From JACPDH01 sp051305935 (GTDB taxonomy: Bacteria > Acidobacteriota > Thermoanaerobaculia > Gp7-AA8): 16,315 nucleotides of DNA. Made by a program: the position numbers and the translations under genes. This document shows, piece by piece, positions 1 through 8,200 of the stretch; the stretch's first letter is position 1; the number at the start of each line of letters is the position of its first letter. Under the pieces are notes generated by a model. The model searched no databases, was not told the DNA's origin, and saw only the letters and a program-made list of their open reading frames with translations. The stretch is taken from contig JBPPMG010000549.1 of NCBI GenBank assembly GCA_051305935.1, positions 1 to 16,315 on the forward strand. The letters are read 5' to 3'.

Positions 1-65
1 GGTTTCTTTGTTACCTATGCGCCCGGCAGCACCAAGCAGGCGAAAGGCGAAGAGCGGCTTCCTTG

Positions 66-191
66 ATGGCCGCGCCAGCGGCCACTTCTAGATAGCCCCA
101 CCCGTAAGGGTGGGGACGGAATCGCGCAGCCATCCTCAATGGCCGCGCCAGCGGCCACTTCTGGATAGCCCCACCCGTAAGGGTGGGGACG
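66..191. repeat. Twin 53-bp direct repeat with paired hairpins (REP-like)
   Basis: Two copies, 66-118 and 139-191, match at 52 of 53 positions (A90 versus G163) and are spaced 73 bp apart. Each copy holds two palindromes: GGCCGC-gcca-GCGGCC (68-83 and 141-156) and an 8-bp stem CCCCACCC-gtaa-GGGTGGGG (96-115 and 169-188), the latter closed by a GNRA-type loop. The 20-bp spacer and the bases left of copy 1 are also loosely similar, so the true unit may be a 73-bp tandem. Paired intergenic hairpins resemble REP/BIME elements. No T-run follows either stem, so they do not look like intrinsic terminators. No transposase lies nearby. Confidence 0.85.
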
Positions 192-280
192 CAATTCGGG
201 AAGCGCGGGAGAGACGAATCGGGTTCCGGATCGTAGAGAGATAATGAGAGGGCACAACCGTCTTCTCTGCCGGCACGACG

Positions 281-286
281 AAGGAG
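281..286 (+). promoter_or_regulatory. Shine-Dalgarno site of moxR
   Basis: AAGGAG lies 4 nt before the ATG at 291, a short spacing. An in-frame ATG at 309 has only a weak purine stretch before it, so 291 is preferred but 309 is not excluded. Confidence 0.6.
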
Positions 287-290
287 CCGC

Positions 291-1268
291 ATGACTGTCA
301 GAAACGAGATGGCGACGAATCCAACGGCGCGAGACTCAGCGACGAAGATCGCCGCGCTACAGCAGAACGTCGAGCTGGTGATCCGCGGAAAGTCGGAAGT
401 CGTCCGCTACGCGATCGCGGCGATGCTCGCCCGCGGGCACATCCTCCTCGAGGACGTGCCGGGCGTTGGCAAGACGATGCTCGCGCATGCGCTGGCCCGC
501 TCGGTGTCGGTCGAGTTCCAGCGGATTCAGTTCACCAGCGATCTGCTTCCGTCGGACATCGTCGGCGTCATGGTCTACGCCCAGGAACGCCAGCAGTTCG
601 AGTTTCTCTCCGGGCCCGTCTTCACGAACGTGCTCCTCGCCGACGAGATCAATCGTGCGACGCCGAAGACGCAGTCCGCGCTCCTGGAAGCGATGAATGA
701 AGGCACGGTCACCGTCGAGAAGCAGCACCTCCCGCTTCCCAACCCGTTCCTCGTGATCGCGACGCAGAATCCGGTCGAGCACATCGGCACCTATCCGCTC
801 CCCGAATCACAGCTCGACCGGTTCCTCATGAAGCTGACGATCGGGTATCCGAACGCGATCGACGAACGCGAGATCCTCAGGGCGGGAGGCGCTCAGGACG
901 CGCTGGCCAACCTGCGTCCCGTCCTCACCGCGACCGAGCTCATCGAGATGCAGAACCGCGTTTCCTCGATCCACGTCAGCGAGCCGCTCGTCGACTACGT
1001 GATGGCGCTCGTGGAAGCGACGCGCAAGGACCCGGAGATCGCGCTCGGCGTGTCGACGCGCGGCTCCCTCACGTTCTATCGTGGGGTGCAGGCGCTCGCG
1101 ATGGTGCGAGGGCGCGACTTCGTGACGCCGGAGGACGTGAAGAGCCTCGCGGTCTCCGTCCTCTCGCATCGCGTGATGCTGCACGAGCGTCACGTGCGAC
1201 ACGGCGACCTGACACCCGAGGCGCGCGCAATCGAGCGGATCGTCTCGCAGACTCCAGTGCCGAGGTAG
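291..1268 (+). CDS. MoxR-family AAA+ ATPase
   Basis: This 325-aa cytoplasmic AAA+ ATPase has the full length of the MoxR family, whose members act as chaperones maturing or activating partner proteins. Visible motifs are Walker A GVGKT (58-62), Walker B with D118-E119 in LLADEINRA, sensor-1 ATQNP (157-161), an arginine-finger region ESQLDRF with R177, and the sensor-2 motif GVSTRGSL (253-260). Nothing catalytic appears lost. It heads a three-gene operon; the DUF58 ATG follows its stop after 3 nt. MoxR-DUF58-transglutaminase is a recurrent gene set, so the likely clients are the two downstream products, but this is inferred from context. The start at 291 rests on AAGGAG at 281-286; 309 is an alternative. 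Confidence 0.95.
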   Translation: MTVRNEMATNPTARDSATKIAALQQNVELVIRGKSEVVRYAIAAMLARGHILLEDVPGVGKTMLAHALARSVSVEFQRIQFTSDLLPSDIVGVMVYAQERQQFEFLSGPVFTNVLLADEINRATPKTQSALLEAMNEGTVTVEKQHLPLPNPFLVIATQNPVEHIGTYPLPESQLDRFLMKLTIGYPNAIDEREILRAGGAQDALANLRPVLTATELIEMQNRVSSIHVSEPLVDYVMALVEATRKDPEIALGVSTRGSLTFYRGVQALAMVRGRDFVTPEDVKSLAVSVLSHRVMLHERHVRHGDLTPEARAIERIVSQTPVPR

Positions 1269-1271
1269 CCG

Positions 1272-2270
1272 ATGCCGCGCCGCCCGTTCGAATTCGACGG
1301 CGTCGTGAGGCTCACGAAGATCGGGGCCGGATATCTGCTGTTCACCTTCCTGATCGGCTTCGCGGCGCTCAACACCGGAAACAACTCGCTCTACATCGCC
1401 TTGTCGGCGATGCTCGGGCTGCTGATCGTCTCGGGCATCGCATCGAAGGACGGGCTGAAGAGCATCGAGGTCGAAGTCTCGTACCTGGGAGAGGCCTGGG
1501 CCGGGAAGCCGGCTGGTGGCACGCTGCGACTCCACAACCGCTCGCGCCTCTGGACGGTGCGCGACCTGATCGTCACGGGACCGCACTTCGAGGAGCCGAT
1601 CCTCGTCCCGGTCGTCGAGCGCAAGAGCGACGTCGAGCTCCCCGCGACGTTTCGCTTCGACCGCCGGGGGCGCGTGAGCTTCGCGCGTGTCGACCTCTAT
1701 ACCCGCTTCCCGTTCGCGTTGTTCACGAAGAAACGCCGGGCAGCGCTCGAGGGAAGCGCGATCGTCTACCCGAAGCTGCTCGACGACCATTCGCTCCGGG
1801 ACGACTTCGCGCCGGCTCTCGGCGAGAGAACCCAGCGAAATACCGCCGGAGCCGGGAGCGAGGTCTTCGCCTTCCGCGAATACGTGCGCGGCGACTCGCT
1901 GCGTCACGTTCACTGGAAGAAGTCGGCGAGCGTGGGACGCTGGGTCATGAAGCAGTCGCAGCAGGACTCGAATCCGATCGTCGCGATCAGTTTCGACTCC
2001 TTCCTTCCCAGCGGCGCGGATCGCGAACGGTTCGAGCAACTCGTCAGCGAAGCGTCAACAGCGGTGCGAAACGCGATCGAGGAGGGCTACGACGTGCACT
2101 TCCATCTCGGCCGCCAGGCGAGCCTCGTCGGCCGGGAGGACCGCGGGATTGCGGCGTTCGAGTCGCTCGCGGTGGTGCAACCGCAGGCCGAGGCACCCGT
2201 GCCGTTTGCCGGGCCCGGCGTCATTCTCTTTTCGCTGAGGAGCAGGGAGCGCGATGCGCGTACCGCGTGA
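1272..2270 (+). CDS. DUF58 domain membrane protein
   Basis: The 332-aa protein has two hydrophobic segments near the N-terminus (about 17-35 and 39-56), a beta-rich middle part, and the DUF58 signature around 202-222, visible as FREYVRGDSLRHVHWKKSA. The soluble portion after the second segment probably has a von Willebrand A-like fold, as is known for the family; its exact biochemical role is not established. It begins 3 nt after moxR, with GAGG at the moxR end as a possible ribosome site, and its last 17 bp overlap the start of the transglutaminase gene, implying translational coupling. DUF58 proteins almost always travel with MoxR ATPases, so it is likely a partner or substrate of the upstream ATPase. 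Confidence 0.93.
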   Translation: MPRRPFEFDGVVRLTKIGAGYLLFTFLIGFAALNTGNNSLYIALSAMLGLLIVSGIASKDGLKSIEVEVSYLGEAWAGKPAGGTLRLHNRSRLWTVRDLIVTGPHFEEPILVPVVERKSDVELPATFRFDRRGRVSFARVDLYTRFPFALFTKKRRAALEGSAIVYPKLLDDHSLRDDFAPALGERTQRNTAGAGSEVFAFREYVRGDSLRHVHWKKSASVGRWVMKQSQQDSNPIVAISFDSFLPSGADRERFEQLVSEASTAVRNAIEEGYDVHFHLGRQASLVGREDRGIAAFESLAVVQPQAEAPVPFAGPGVILFSLRSRERDARTA

Positions 2271-4227
2271 AACCGAGCCGATCCTGCTCGCGATCGCGGC
2301 GGCGCTGCCGCTCTATTTCAGCGCCGCCCTCTCGCCCGTCTCGGTCTCGCTCTACCACCTCGTCATGGGGGCGATCTTCGTCTGGCAGCTTCGCCGGCCG
2401 GGGGCGAGCCTTCCGCGCGGGTTACTCCGGTTCCTCGCCATCGCCTATTTCGTCTTCTATTTCGTCGACGGGATCGGGATCTCGCGAAGCCTGATCCGCG
2501 CAACGGGGCACCTGCTCTTCTTCATCGCGGCATACCAGGCGGTCGATCGCGACTCGGAGAAGAACCACCCGCAGCGGCTCCTGGTGATCTTCCTGATAGC
2601 GATCGCCGCGATCGCGACGGCGACGCACATCGCCATCTCCCTGTTCGTCGCCGGCTTCACCTTCCTTCTCCTCCGCCAGCTGATCGAGATCAGCCGCGAG
2701 GAGTCGGCCAGGCTCGTCGGCGCGCGCGAGGTCGAGTCGCCGATGAACCGGAGCGCGGCGGCGTACCTCGCGGTGCTCATCGTCGCGGCGATCGCGTTCT
2801 TCCCGCTGCTGCCGCGCGTGCGGAATCCGTTCGTACGCGGGGGCGCGTTCTCCGCGCAGGGCGCCGCGACCGGTTTTTCCGACTCCATCGACCTCTCGTC
2901 CGGGCGCGCGATCACTCCCGACCCGCGCGTCGTCGCGCGCGTGACGCTCCCGTCGGGGGCCGCTCAGGACTTCACTCCCATGCGCCTGCGCGGCGGCCAC
3001 TACGACCGCTACATCAACGGCCGGTGGACCTCGCGGGCCGTGCGGACGACGCGGCGAATCGTCCCCGAGGACGATGGATACTCGATTGCGCGCCCCGCGG
3101 CGGAAAGCCACGCGATCGAGATCCGCCAGTCGAGAACCGTCGCGCAGGGCCAGCGACTCTTCCTGCCGGTCGGCACGTGGCAGGTGAGGGGCCTCGGTTC
3201 CCTCTTCGAGGCGCCTAACGAAGGCGCGTACAACCTCCCGGGACCGGGCGAGGCGCTGATCGAGTTCAGCGTGGCGGCGAGCCGCGAGATCGAGCCGATC
3301 TTCCCGCCCCGTCAGCTCCCCTCATACGACGTTCCGCCGGAGATCGCGGAGCTCGCGAACCGCATCGCGAGCAACGCGACCACGCCGCGGGAGAATGCGA
3401 CGCTCCTCCAGTCGCACCTGTCCGCGAACTTCGAGTACCTGCCTAACCCGGTGAGTCTCGACAACCCTGTCGGAGTCGAGGAGTTTCTTCTCTCCGCGCG
3501 GCGCGGCCACTGCGAGCATTTCGCCGCGGGCATGGTCCTGCTCCTCGCGGCGCGAGGCGTGCCGGCCCGTGCCGTGGGCGGCTACTACGGAGGCGAGTAC
3601 AACCGGCTCGGCGGGTACTACGTGATCCGGCAGAGCGACGCCCACGCCTGGGTGGAGGTGTGGGAGGGATCGCGCTGGACGACGTGGGATCCGACGCCGT
3701 CGGACATGAGGCCGGGAGCCGGGGCGCCTGACTTCTTCTCGGCGTATCTGTCGGCGGTCTCCGAGTCGATCAACTTCTTCTGGGATCGGTACATCCTCAC
3801 CTTCGGACTCTCCGACCAGGTGAACCTGATCCTCTCCGCCTTCTACGCCTCTCGCGACCTCATCGCTCGACTGAAGGCTGGCGCCGCGGCGATTCCATCG
3901 CTCGATACCGGCGCGCTCGCGATCGACCTCGGCGTCGCGGCGCTGGTCGCCGTACTCTTCGCGCTCGCCTGGCGCTGGCGACGGCGCCCCTCTCTGTTCG
4001 ACCGGCTGTCGATGAAGCTCGCCAAACAGGGGCTGCGCGTCACACCCTCGATGACCGGCGCCGACGTCGTCATGCTCGTTCGCTCCGCCCGGCCGTCGAT
4101 CGCTCCCGTCGTCGAGCAGGTCATCGAGCTCTACGAGCGCGACCGCTTTTCCACACGGCCGTTGACGCGCGAAGAGCGGGCGGCGGCGAGGATGGCGATA
4201 AAGCAGGTCAAAGGCCAAAGGTCATAG
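2254..4227 (+). CDS. TgpA-like membrane transglutaminase-family protein
   Basis: The 657-aa protein has about seven N-terminal membrane helices (roughly residues 8-187), a large extracytoplasmic region, a transglutaminase-like core and one more helix near 555-575 followed by a cytoplasmic tail. The catalytic triad is visible: C420 in RGHCEHFA, H464 in DAHAWVEVW and D479 in WDPTP. This matches the TgpA/DUF3488 plus transglutaminase architecture with a DUF4129-like tail. Family members act on the cell envelope; the substrate cannot be read from sequence. The ATG at 2254 lies inside the end of the DUF58 gene with GGGAG 4 nt upstream. Oddly, the last seven codons (VKGQRS and the stop) are supplied by 7-bp repeats of the intergenic element at 4203-4420, so the native C-terminus may have been replaced or extended. 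Confidence 0.93.
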   Translation: MRVPRETEPILLAIAAALPLYFSAALSPVSVSLYHLVMGAIFVWQLRRPGASLPRGLLRFLAIAYFVFYFVDGIGISRSLIRATGHLLFFIAAYQAVDRDSEKNHPQRLLVIFLIAIAAIATATHIAISLFVAGFTFLLLRQLIEISREESARLVGAREVESPMNRSAAAYLAVLIVAAIAFFPLLPRVRNPFVRGGAFSAQGAATGFSDSIDLSSGRAITPDPRVVARVTLPSGAAQDFTPMRLRGGHYDRYINGRWTSRAVRTTRRIVPEDDGYSIARPAAESHAIEIRQSRTVAQGQRLFLPVGTWQVRGLGSLFEAPNEGAYNLPGPGEALIEFSVAASREIEPIFPPRQLPSYDVPPEIAELANRIASNATTPRENATLLQSHLSANFEYLPNPVSLDNPVGVEEFLLSARRGHCEHFAAGMVLLLAARGVPARAVGGYYGGEYNRLGGYYVIRQSDAHAWVEVWEGSRWTTWDPTPSDMRPGAGAPDFFSAYLSAVSESINFFWDRYILTFGLSDQVNLILSAFYASRDLIARLKAGAAAIPSLDTGALAIDLGVAALVAVLFALAWRWRRRPSLFDRLSMKLAKQGLRVTPSMTGADVVMLVRSARPSIAPVVEQVIELYERDRFSTRPLTREERAAARMAIKQVKGQRS

Positions 4228-4420
4228 GTCAAAGCAGGCAGGCGGGCCTGCTGACAGAAGGGACCTTTGCGCGGGCGACGAGCTGCATCCCTCGCTTCTC
4301 CAGACCACGAACACACAACGGGCGACCCGGCGGGTCGCCCCTACGATCAAACGAGATCACCCCTAGTTCGCTTCTCGCCTCTCGCCTGCTTTGACCTATG
4401 ACCTTTGGCCTTTGGCCTGC
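4203..4420. repeat. Heptamer-built inverted-repeat element, copy 1
   Basis: A 37-bp inverted repeat (4203-4239 and 4384-4420, 36 of 37 paired, the exception 4208/4415 being G-U in RNA) flanks a 144-bp core. The arms have strict 7-bp periodicity: GGTCAAA, GGCCAAA, GGTCATA, GGTCAAA on the left (4206-4233) and TTTGACC, TATGACC, TTTGGCC, TTTGGCC on the right (4390-4417). A looser period of 7 continues inward to about 4368 (TCGCTTC, TCGCCTC, TCGCCTG). The core holds a strong hairpin at 4320-4340. The element sits between two convergent genes, overlaps the stop of the left one and ends 4 bp from the stop of pdxJ. No gene is seen in the core. Confidence 0.85.
4320..4340. repeat. 9-bp-stem hairpin inside the heptamer element
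   Basis: GGGCGACCC-ggc-GGGTCGCCC is a perfect 9-bp stem with a 3-nt loop. It has no T-run on either side, so it is not a classical terminator. It resembles REP-type palindromes and may be a separate repeat captured in the core of the 4203-4420 element. Confidence 0.8.
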
Positions 4421-4424
4421 CTTC

Positions 4425-5147
4425 TCAACTTCTCGGATTCCGTAGCAGGTCTACCATCTCCCGCACGGCACGTTCGAGGCCGACGAGGACGGCGCGAGAG
4501 ATGATCGAGTGACCGATGTTGAGCTCCTCGATCTCGGCGAGGCGGGCGATTGCGTCGACATTCCGGTAGGTCAGCCCGTGACCGGCGAGGACGCGAAGCC
4601 CGAGCTTCCGCGCGCCACGTGCCGCGTTGGTGACCTTTTCGAGCTCCGCCACCGCACGCGACGTCTTCCAGTTGTCCGCGTACTTGCCGGTGTTGATCTC
4701 GATGATCGGCACGCCGAGCTTTTGGCAGGCTCGAATCTGCTCGAGGTCGGGATCGACGAAGACCGAGACGTCGATCGCCGAGTCCCGCAGTTCGCGAACG
4801 ACCCCGTCGAGCGACCCGGCGTGGAGCATCACGTCGAGCCCGCCTTCGGTGGTCAGTTCGTCCCGCCGCTCCGGAACGAGCGTCACCTGGTCGGGCTTGA
4901 ACGACTGCGCGAGTCGGACCATCTCCCTCGTCCCCGCCATCTCGACGTTGAGTCGTGTCGAGACGGTGCGGCGCAGGAGCTCGACGTCGCGGTCCTGGAT
5001 GTGCCGGCGGTCGCCGCGAAGGTGAATCGTGATGCCCTGTGCTCCCGCAAGCTCGGCAAGGGCCGCGGCCGTCACCGGATCGGGCTCCTCCGCCTTGCGA
5101 GCCTGACGGATCGTGGCGACGTGGTCGATGTTCACGGAGAGACGCAT
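4425..5147 (-). CDS. pdxJ: Pyridoxine 5'-phosphate synthase PdxJ
   Basis: PdxJ condenses 1-deoxy-D-xylulose 5-phosphate with 3-amino-2-oxopropyl phosphate to form pyridoxine 5'-phosphate, the last ring-building step of the DXP-dependent vitamin B6 route in the cytoplasm. The 240-aa length is normal. It opens with the family motif LSVNIDHVATIRQAR, and H42 and R44 (IHLRGDRRHIQ), E69 (LNVEM) and H190 (AGHGLTYRN) match the conserved active-site positions; the C-terminal NIGHSIISRA motif is intact. No strong ribosome site precedes the ATG at 5147. It is monocistronic here, divergent from the histidine kinase and convergent with the transglutaminase gene, with no other B6 gene in the window. Confidence 0.97.
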   Translation of the reverse strand: MRLSVNIDHVATIRQARKAEEPDPVTAAALAELAGAQGITIHLRGDRRHIQDRDVELLRRTVSTRLNVEMAGTREMVRLAQSFKPDQVTLVPERRDELTTEGGLDVMLHAGSLDGVVRELRDSAIDVSVFVDPDLEQIRACQKLGVPIIEINTGKYADNWKTSRAVAELEKVTNAARGARKLGLRVLAGHGLTYRNVDAIARLAEIEELNIGHSIISRAVLVGLERAVREMVDLLRNPRS

Positions 5148-5209
5148 GGCGAAAGGTTAGCACGACGGTTCGGTCTCATCGAGAGACGCGCGACCTGCGA
5201 ATCTCACCG

Positions 5210-5238
5210 TTGACCTCGCGGGTCGATCGTTCTACTGT
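5210..5238 (+). promoter_or_regulatory. Candidate sigma-70-type promoter for the sensor kinase
   Basis: TTGACC (5210-5215, 5 of 6 to consensus) and TACTGT (5233-5238, 3 of 6) are separated by exactly 17 bp. Transcription would start near 5245, just before the first candidate start codon at 5256. It lies in the 108-bp gap between divergent pdxJ and the kinase. The weak -10 keeps this tentative. Confidence 0.4.
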
Positions 5239-5255
5239 CAGGCCACAGGCACAAC

Positions 5256-8200
5256 TTGCAGATCGCTCCTCGCGTCGTGCAGTCGAAGACTTCCCCGCGC
5301 TGCGTGGCCGGGCGGGCGGCGCGCTACGCCGCGGCCGCTGCCCTCGCTCTGCTGCTCGCGAGCGACGGTGCCGCGCTGCCCGCAGATCGAACGATCCCAC
5401 AGTACGTCCGGCGGAGCTGGACCGTTCGTGACGGCCTTCCGCACGGGACGGTGCGCGGATTCGCGCAGACGTCCGACGGCTACATCTGGCTCGCGACCTA
5501 CGAAGGAATCGTCCGCTTCAACGGAGAGCAATTCCTCGTGTTCGACAAGTCCTCGGCCGCGGCGCTCGATAACAGCAGCGTTCTCACTCTCTGCAGGACG
5601 CGCGACGACTCCCTCTGGCTGGGCACCGCCGCGGGTGTGGTCGTTCTTCGCAATGGAGAATTCGAGAAGCTCGCACAACCGGGCGTCGGCGACGAGTTGG
5701 TCAACGCCATCGAGGAGGCCGCCGACGGAACTCTCTGGATCGGCTCCTGGGGCGGACTGAGCCGCGTCGTGAACGGCAAAGCGGAACGGCTCTCGCTTCC
5801 CCTGCCGAACGAGCTGGTAAACGCTCTTGCCCTTTCCGACGATGGGTCGGTCTGGATCGGCAGCGCAAAGGGAGGGCTTGCTCGCTATCGCGATGGGAAG
5901 ATCGACGCTGTCACGACGGCGAACGGGCTGGCGAGCGACACGATCGTCACGCTCCTGACGGACGGGCGCGACGCGGTCCTCGCGGGAACGACGGACGGAC
6001 TCGACCGGATCGACGGCAGCGGGCGAGTGACGCACGTCGCGGGAATCCCCGAAGACCAGATTACCGCCCTCCGGCGCGACCGGGACGGAAACCTCTGGGT
6101 CGGCACGTACAGCAGCGGACTGTTTCGCATCCACGACGGGGAGGTCTCGTCTTATGGCATCGCCGACGGGCTCCTCAATCCCACGGTCCGGGCGATCTTC
6201 GAAGACGACGAAGGAAGCATCTGGGTAGGGTCGAACCGCGGCCTCGAGCAGTTGCGCGCGGGAGCCTTCGTCACGTGGACCGTGCGCGAAGGGCTGGCCA
6301 ACGATTTCACCCGGGCGATTTACGAGGATCGCGACGGCGTCCTCTGGGTCGGCACCGCGAGTGGGCTGAGCCGCTGGAATGGCCGCGCATGGGAGCCGGC
6401 GGCGGATCCGCGTCTGGCGAAGGAGTACGTCCTCGCGATCGAGCAAGGCGCCGACGGCACACACTGGTTCGGCACATCGAGAGGCTTGTATCGGGTCGCG
6501 GGCGGAAGGACTACCCTGCTGACGACCGCCGACGGCCTCTCGAGCAACGGCATCCGTGCGATCCACGCCGATCGTCGCGGCAACGTCTGGGTCGCGACCG
6601 ACCTCGGCGCAAGCCGGGTCGGGGTGGACGGCAGGATCGAAAGCTATGCAGGGCGCGGCGGCCTCGGCACCGACTACACGATCGCGATCAGCGAGACCGC
6701 CGACGGGCGCGTCTGGATCGCCGGCGGCGGTGGGCTGACTGAATTCGACGGGACTGCATTCAGGGTTCACAGCGCGCCGGCCGCGCTTCCGTCGAACCGG
6801 CTCTTCGCACTTCATGCAGAGGCCGATGGCACACTCTGGATCGGGACGGACGGCGACGGGCTTCTGCGCTTCCGCGACGGCGTCGCGGCGCGAATCACGA
6901 CGCGCGAAGGCCTCCCGTACGACAAGATCCAGTCGCTCACCGGAGATGGCAAGGGAAGCATCTGGCTGGGTACGGCACGCGGAGCGTTCAAGGTTTCGCG
7001 CGACCAGTTGGACGCCGTCGCCGATGGCAAGCTGCCGCGGCTCGAGGCGATTCCGTTCGACGAGAGTGACGGATTGGGAAGCCGCCAGTGCAACGGCAGC
7101 GGTGACCCGACGGCTTTCCGATCGAGAGACGGCAGAATCTGGTTCGTCACCGCGGACGGAGTCTCGGCGCTGTCCGGATCCGAGGCGCCTCCCGCACCCA
7201 CGCGCAAACCCGTGATCGAGTCGGTTGTGATCGATTCCACGCCTGTCGACACGACGGCGCTCGGGGCAATTCCGCCCGGTGCCGAGCGCGTGGAGTTCGC
7301 ATTCACCGGCCTCGTCTTCTCCTCGCAGGATCGGCTGCGGTTTCGATACCGCCTCGATGGCTACGACCGGCAATGGACCGACGCCGGGGCGAGCCGCACC
7401 GTCGCGTACACGAACCTGCCTGCCGGCGCATACGTCTTCATGCTCGAGGCGTCGCGCGACGGCAAGTCGTGGCAGCGGGCCACTCTGCCTCTCGCGCTCG
7501 AGCCTCACTATTACGAGGCGCCGTGGTTCATCGCGCTCTGTGTCGCCCTCGTCCTGGGCGTCCTGTTGGCTTTGCACCTCCTGCGGCTCCAGCTCACCCG
7601 CCGGCACGCCACGCTTCTCGAAAAGCTGGTCGAGGACCGCACGCGCGAGATCACCGAGGAGAAGGCGCGCACCGAGCTCGCACTCCGCGCCGCGGAGGAG
7701 GCCAGGCGCGAAGCCGAGCGCCATGAGCAGATCACCGAGCGCGCGCTCATGCAGGCCGAGGATGCGAATCGCGCGAAGAGCACGTTTCTCGCGACCACGA
7801 GCCACGAGCTGCGCACCCCGCTCAATGCGATCATCGGTTTTTCGGACATCGTCATCTCGCACGGCGCCGACAAGCTCGAGCCACGCTACGTCCGCTTCCT
7901 CAACAACATCCACTCCTCGGGCGAATACCTGCTCGGCATCATCAACAACATCCTCGACCTCTCCAAGATCGAGGCGGGAAAGATGGAACTGATCGCCGAG
8001 CCGATCTTCGTCCGCGAGACGATTCACGGAATCTGCATGGTGATGAGAGGCGTCACGACGCTTCAGAAGATCAATATCGAGCTCGAGATCCCCGATGACG
8101 TCCCGAGGATCGAAGCCGACCCGGCCATCTTCAAGCAGATCGTCTACAACCTGATCTCGAACGCGGTGAAGTTCTCTCCCCCGCATTCGACAGTCAGGAT

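Larger units (their letters stand above)
1..290. other. Non-coding region upstream of the moxR operon
   Basis: I see no credible gene here. Open frames on the minus strand translate the 53-bp repeats into near-identical Pro/Gly/Ala-rich strings and look spurious. A GATAAT hexamer at 240-245 could be a -10 box for the moxR operon, placing transcription start near 252, but no good -35 is seen 17 bp upstream. The bases left of 66 show no recognisable gene end. Confidence 0.5.

Noticed and set aside
15..292. Short minus-strand frames with repeated Pro-His-Pro-Tyr-Gly-Trp-Gly-Tyr-type peptides
   Set aside because: The peptides are just the 53-bp repeat translated; there is no ribosome site or conserved domain.
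4320..4340. Bidirectional intrinsic terminator between transglutaminase and pdxJ
   Set aside because: The stem is strong but neither side has a T-run; it is recorded as a repeat hairpin instead.
5238..8186. A 982-codon open frame antisense to the sensor kinase gene
   Set aside because: It is Arg/Asp/Glu/Ala-rich with no domain and mirrors the kinase reading frame. Long antisense frames are expected where third positions are nearly all G or C, and the sense frame has complete kinase motifs.
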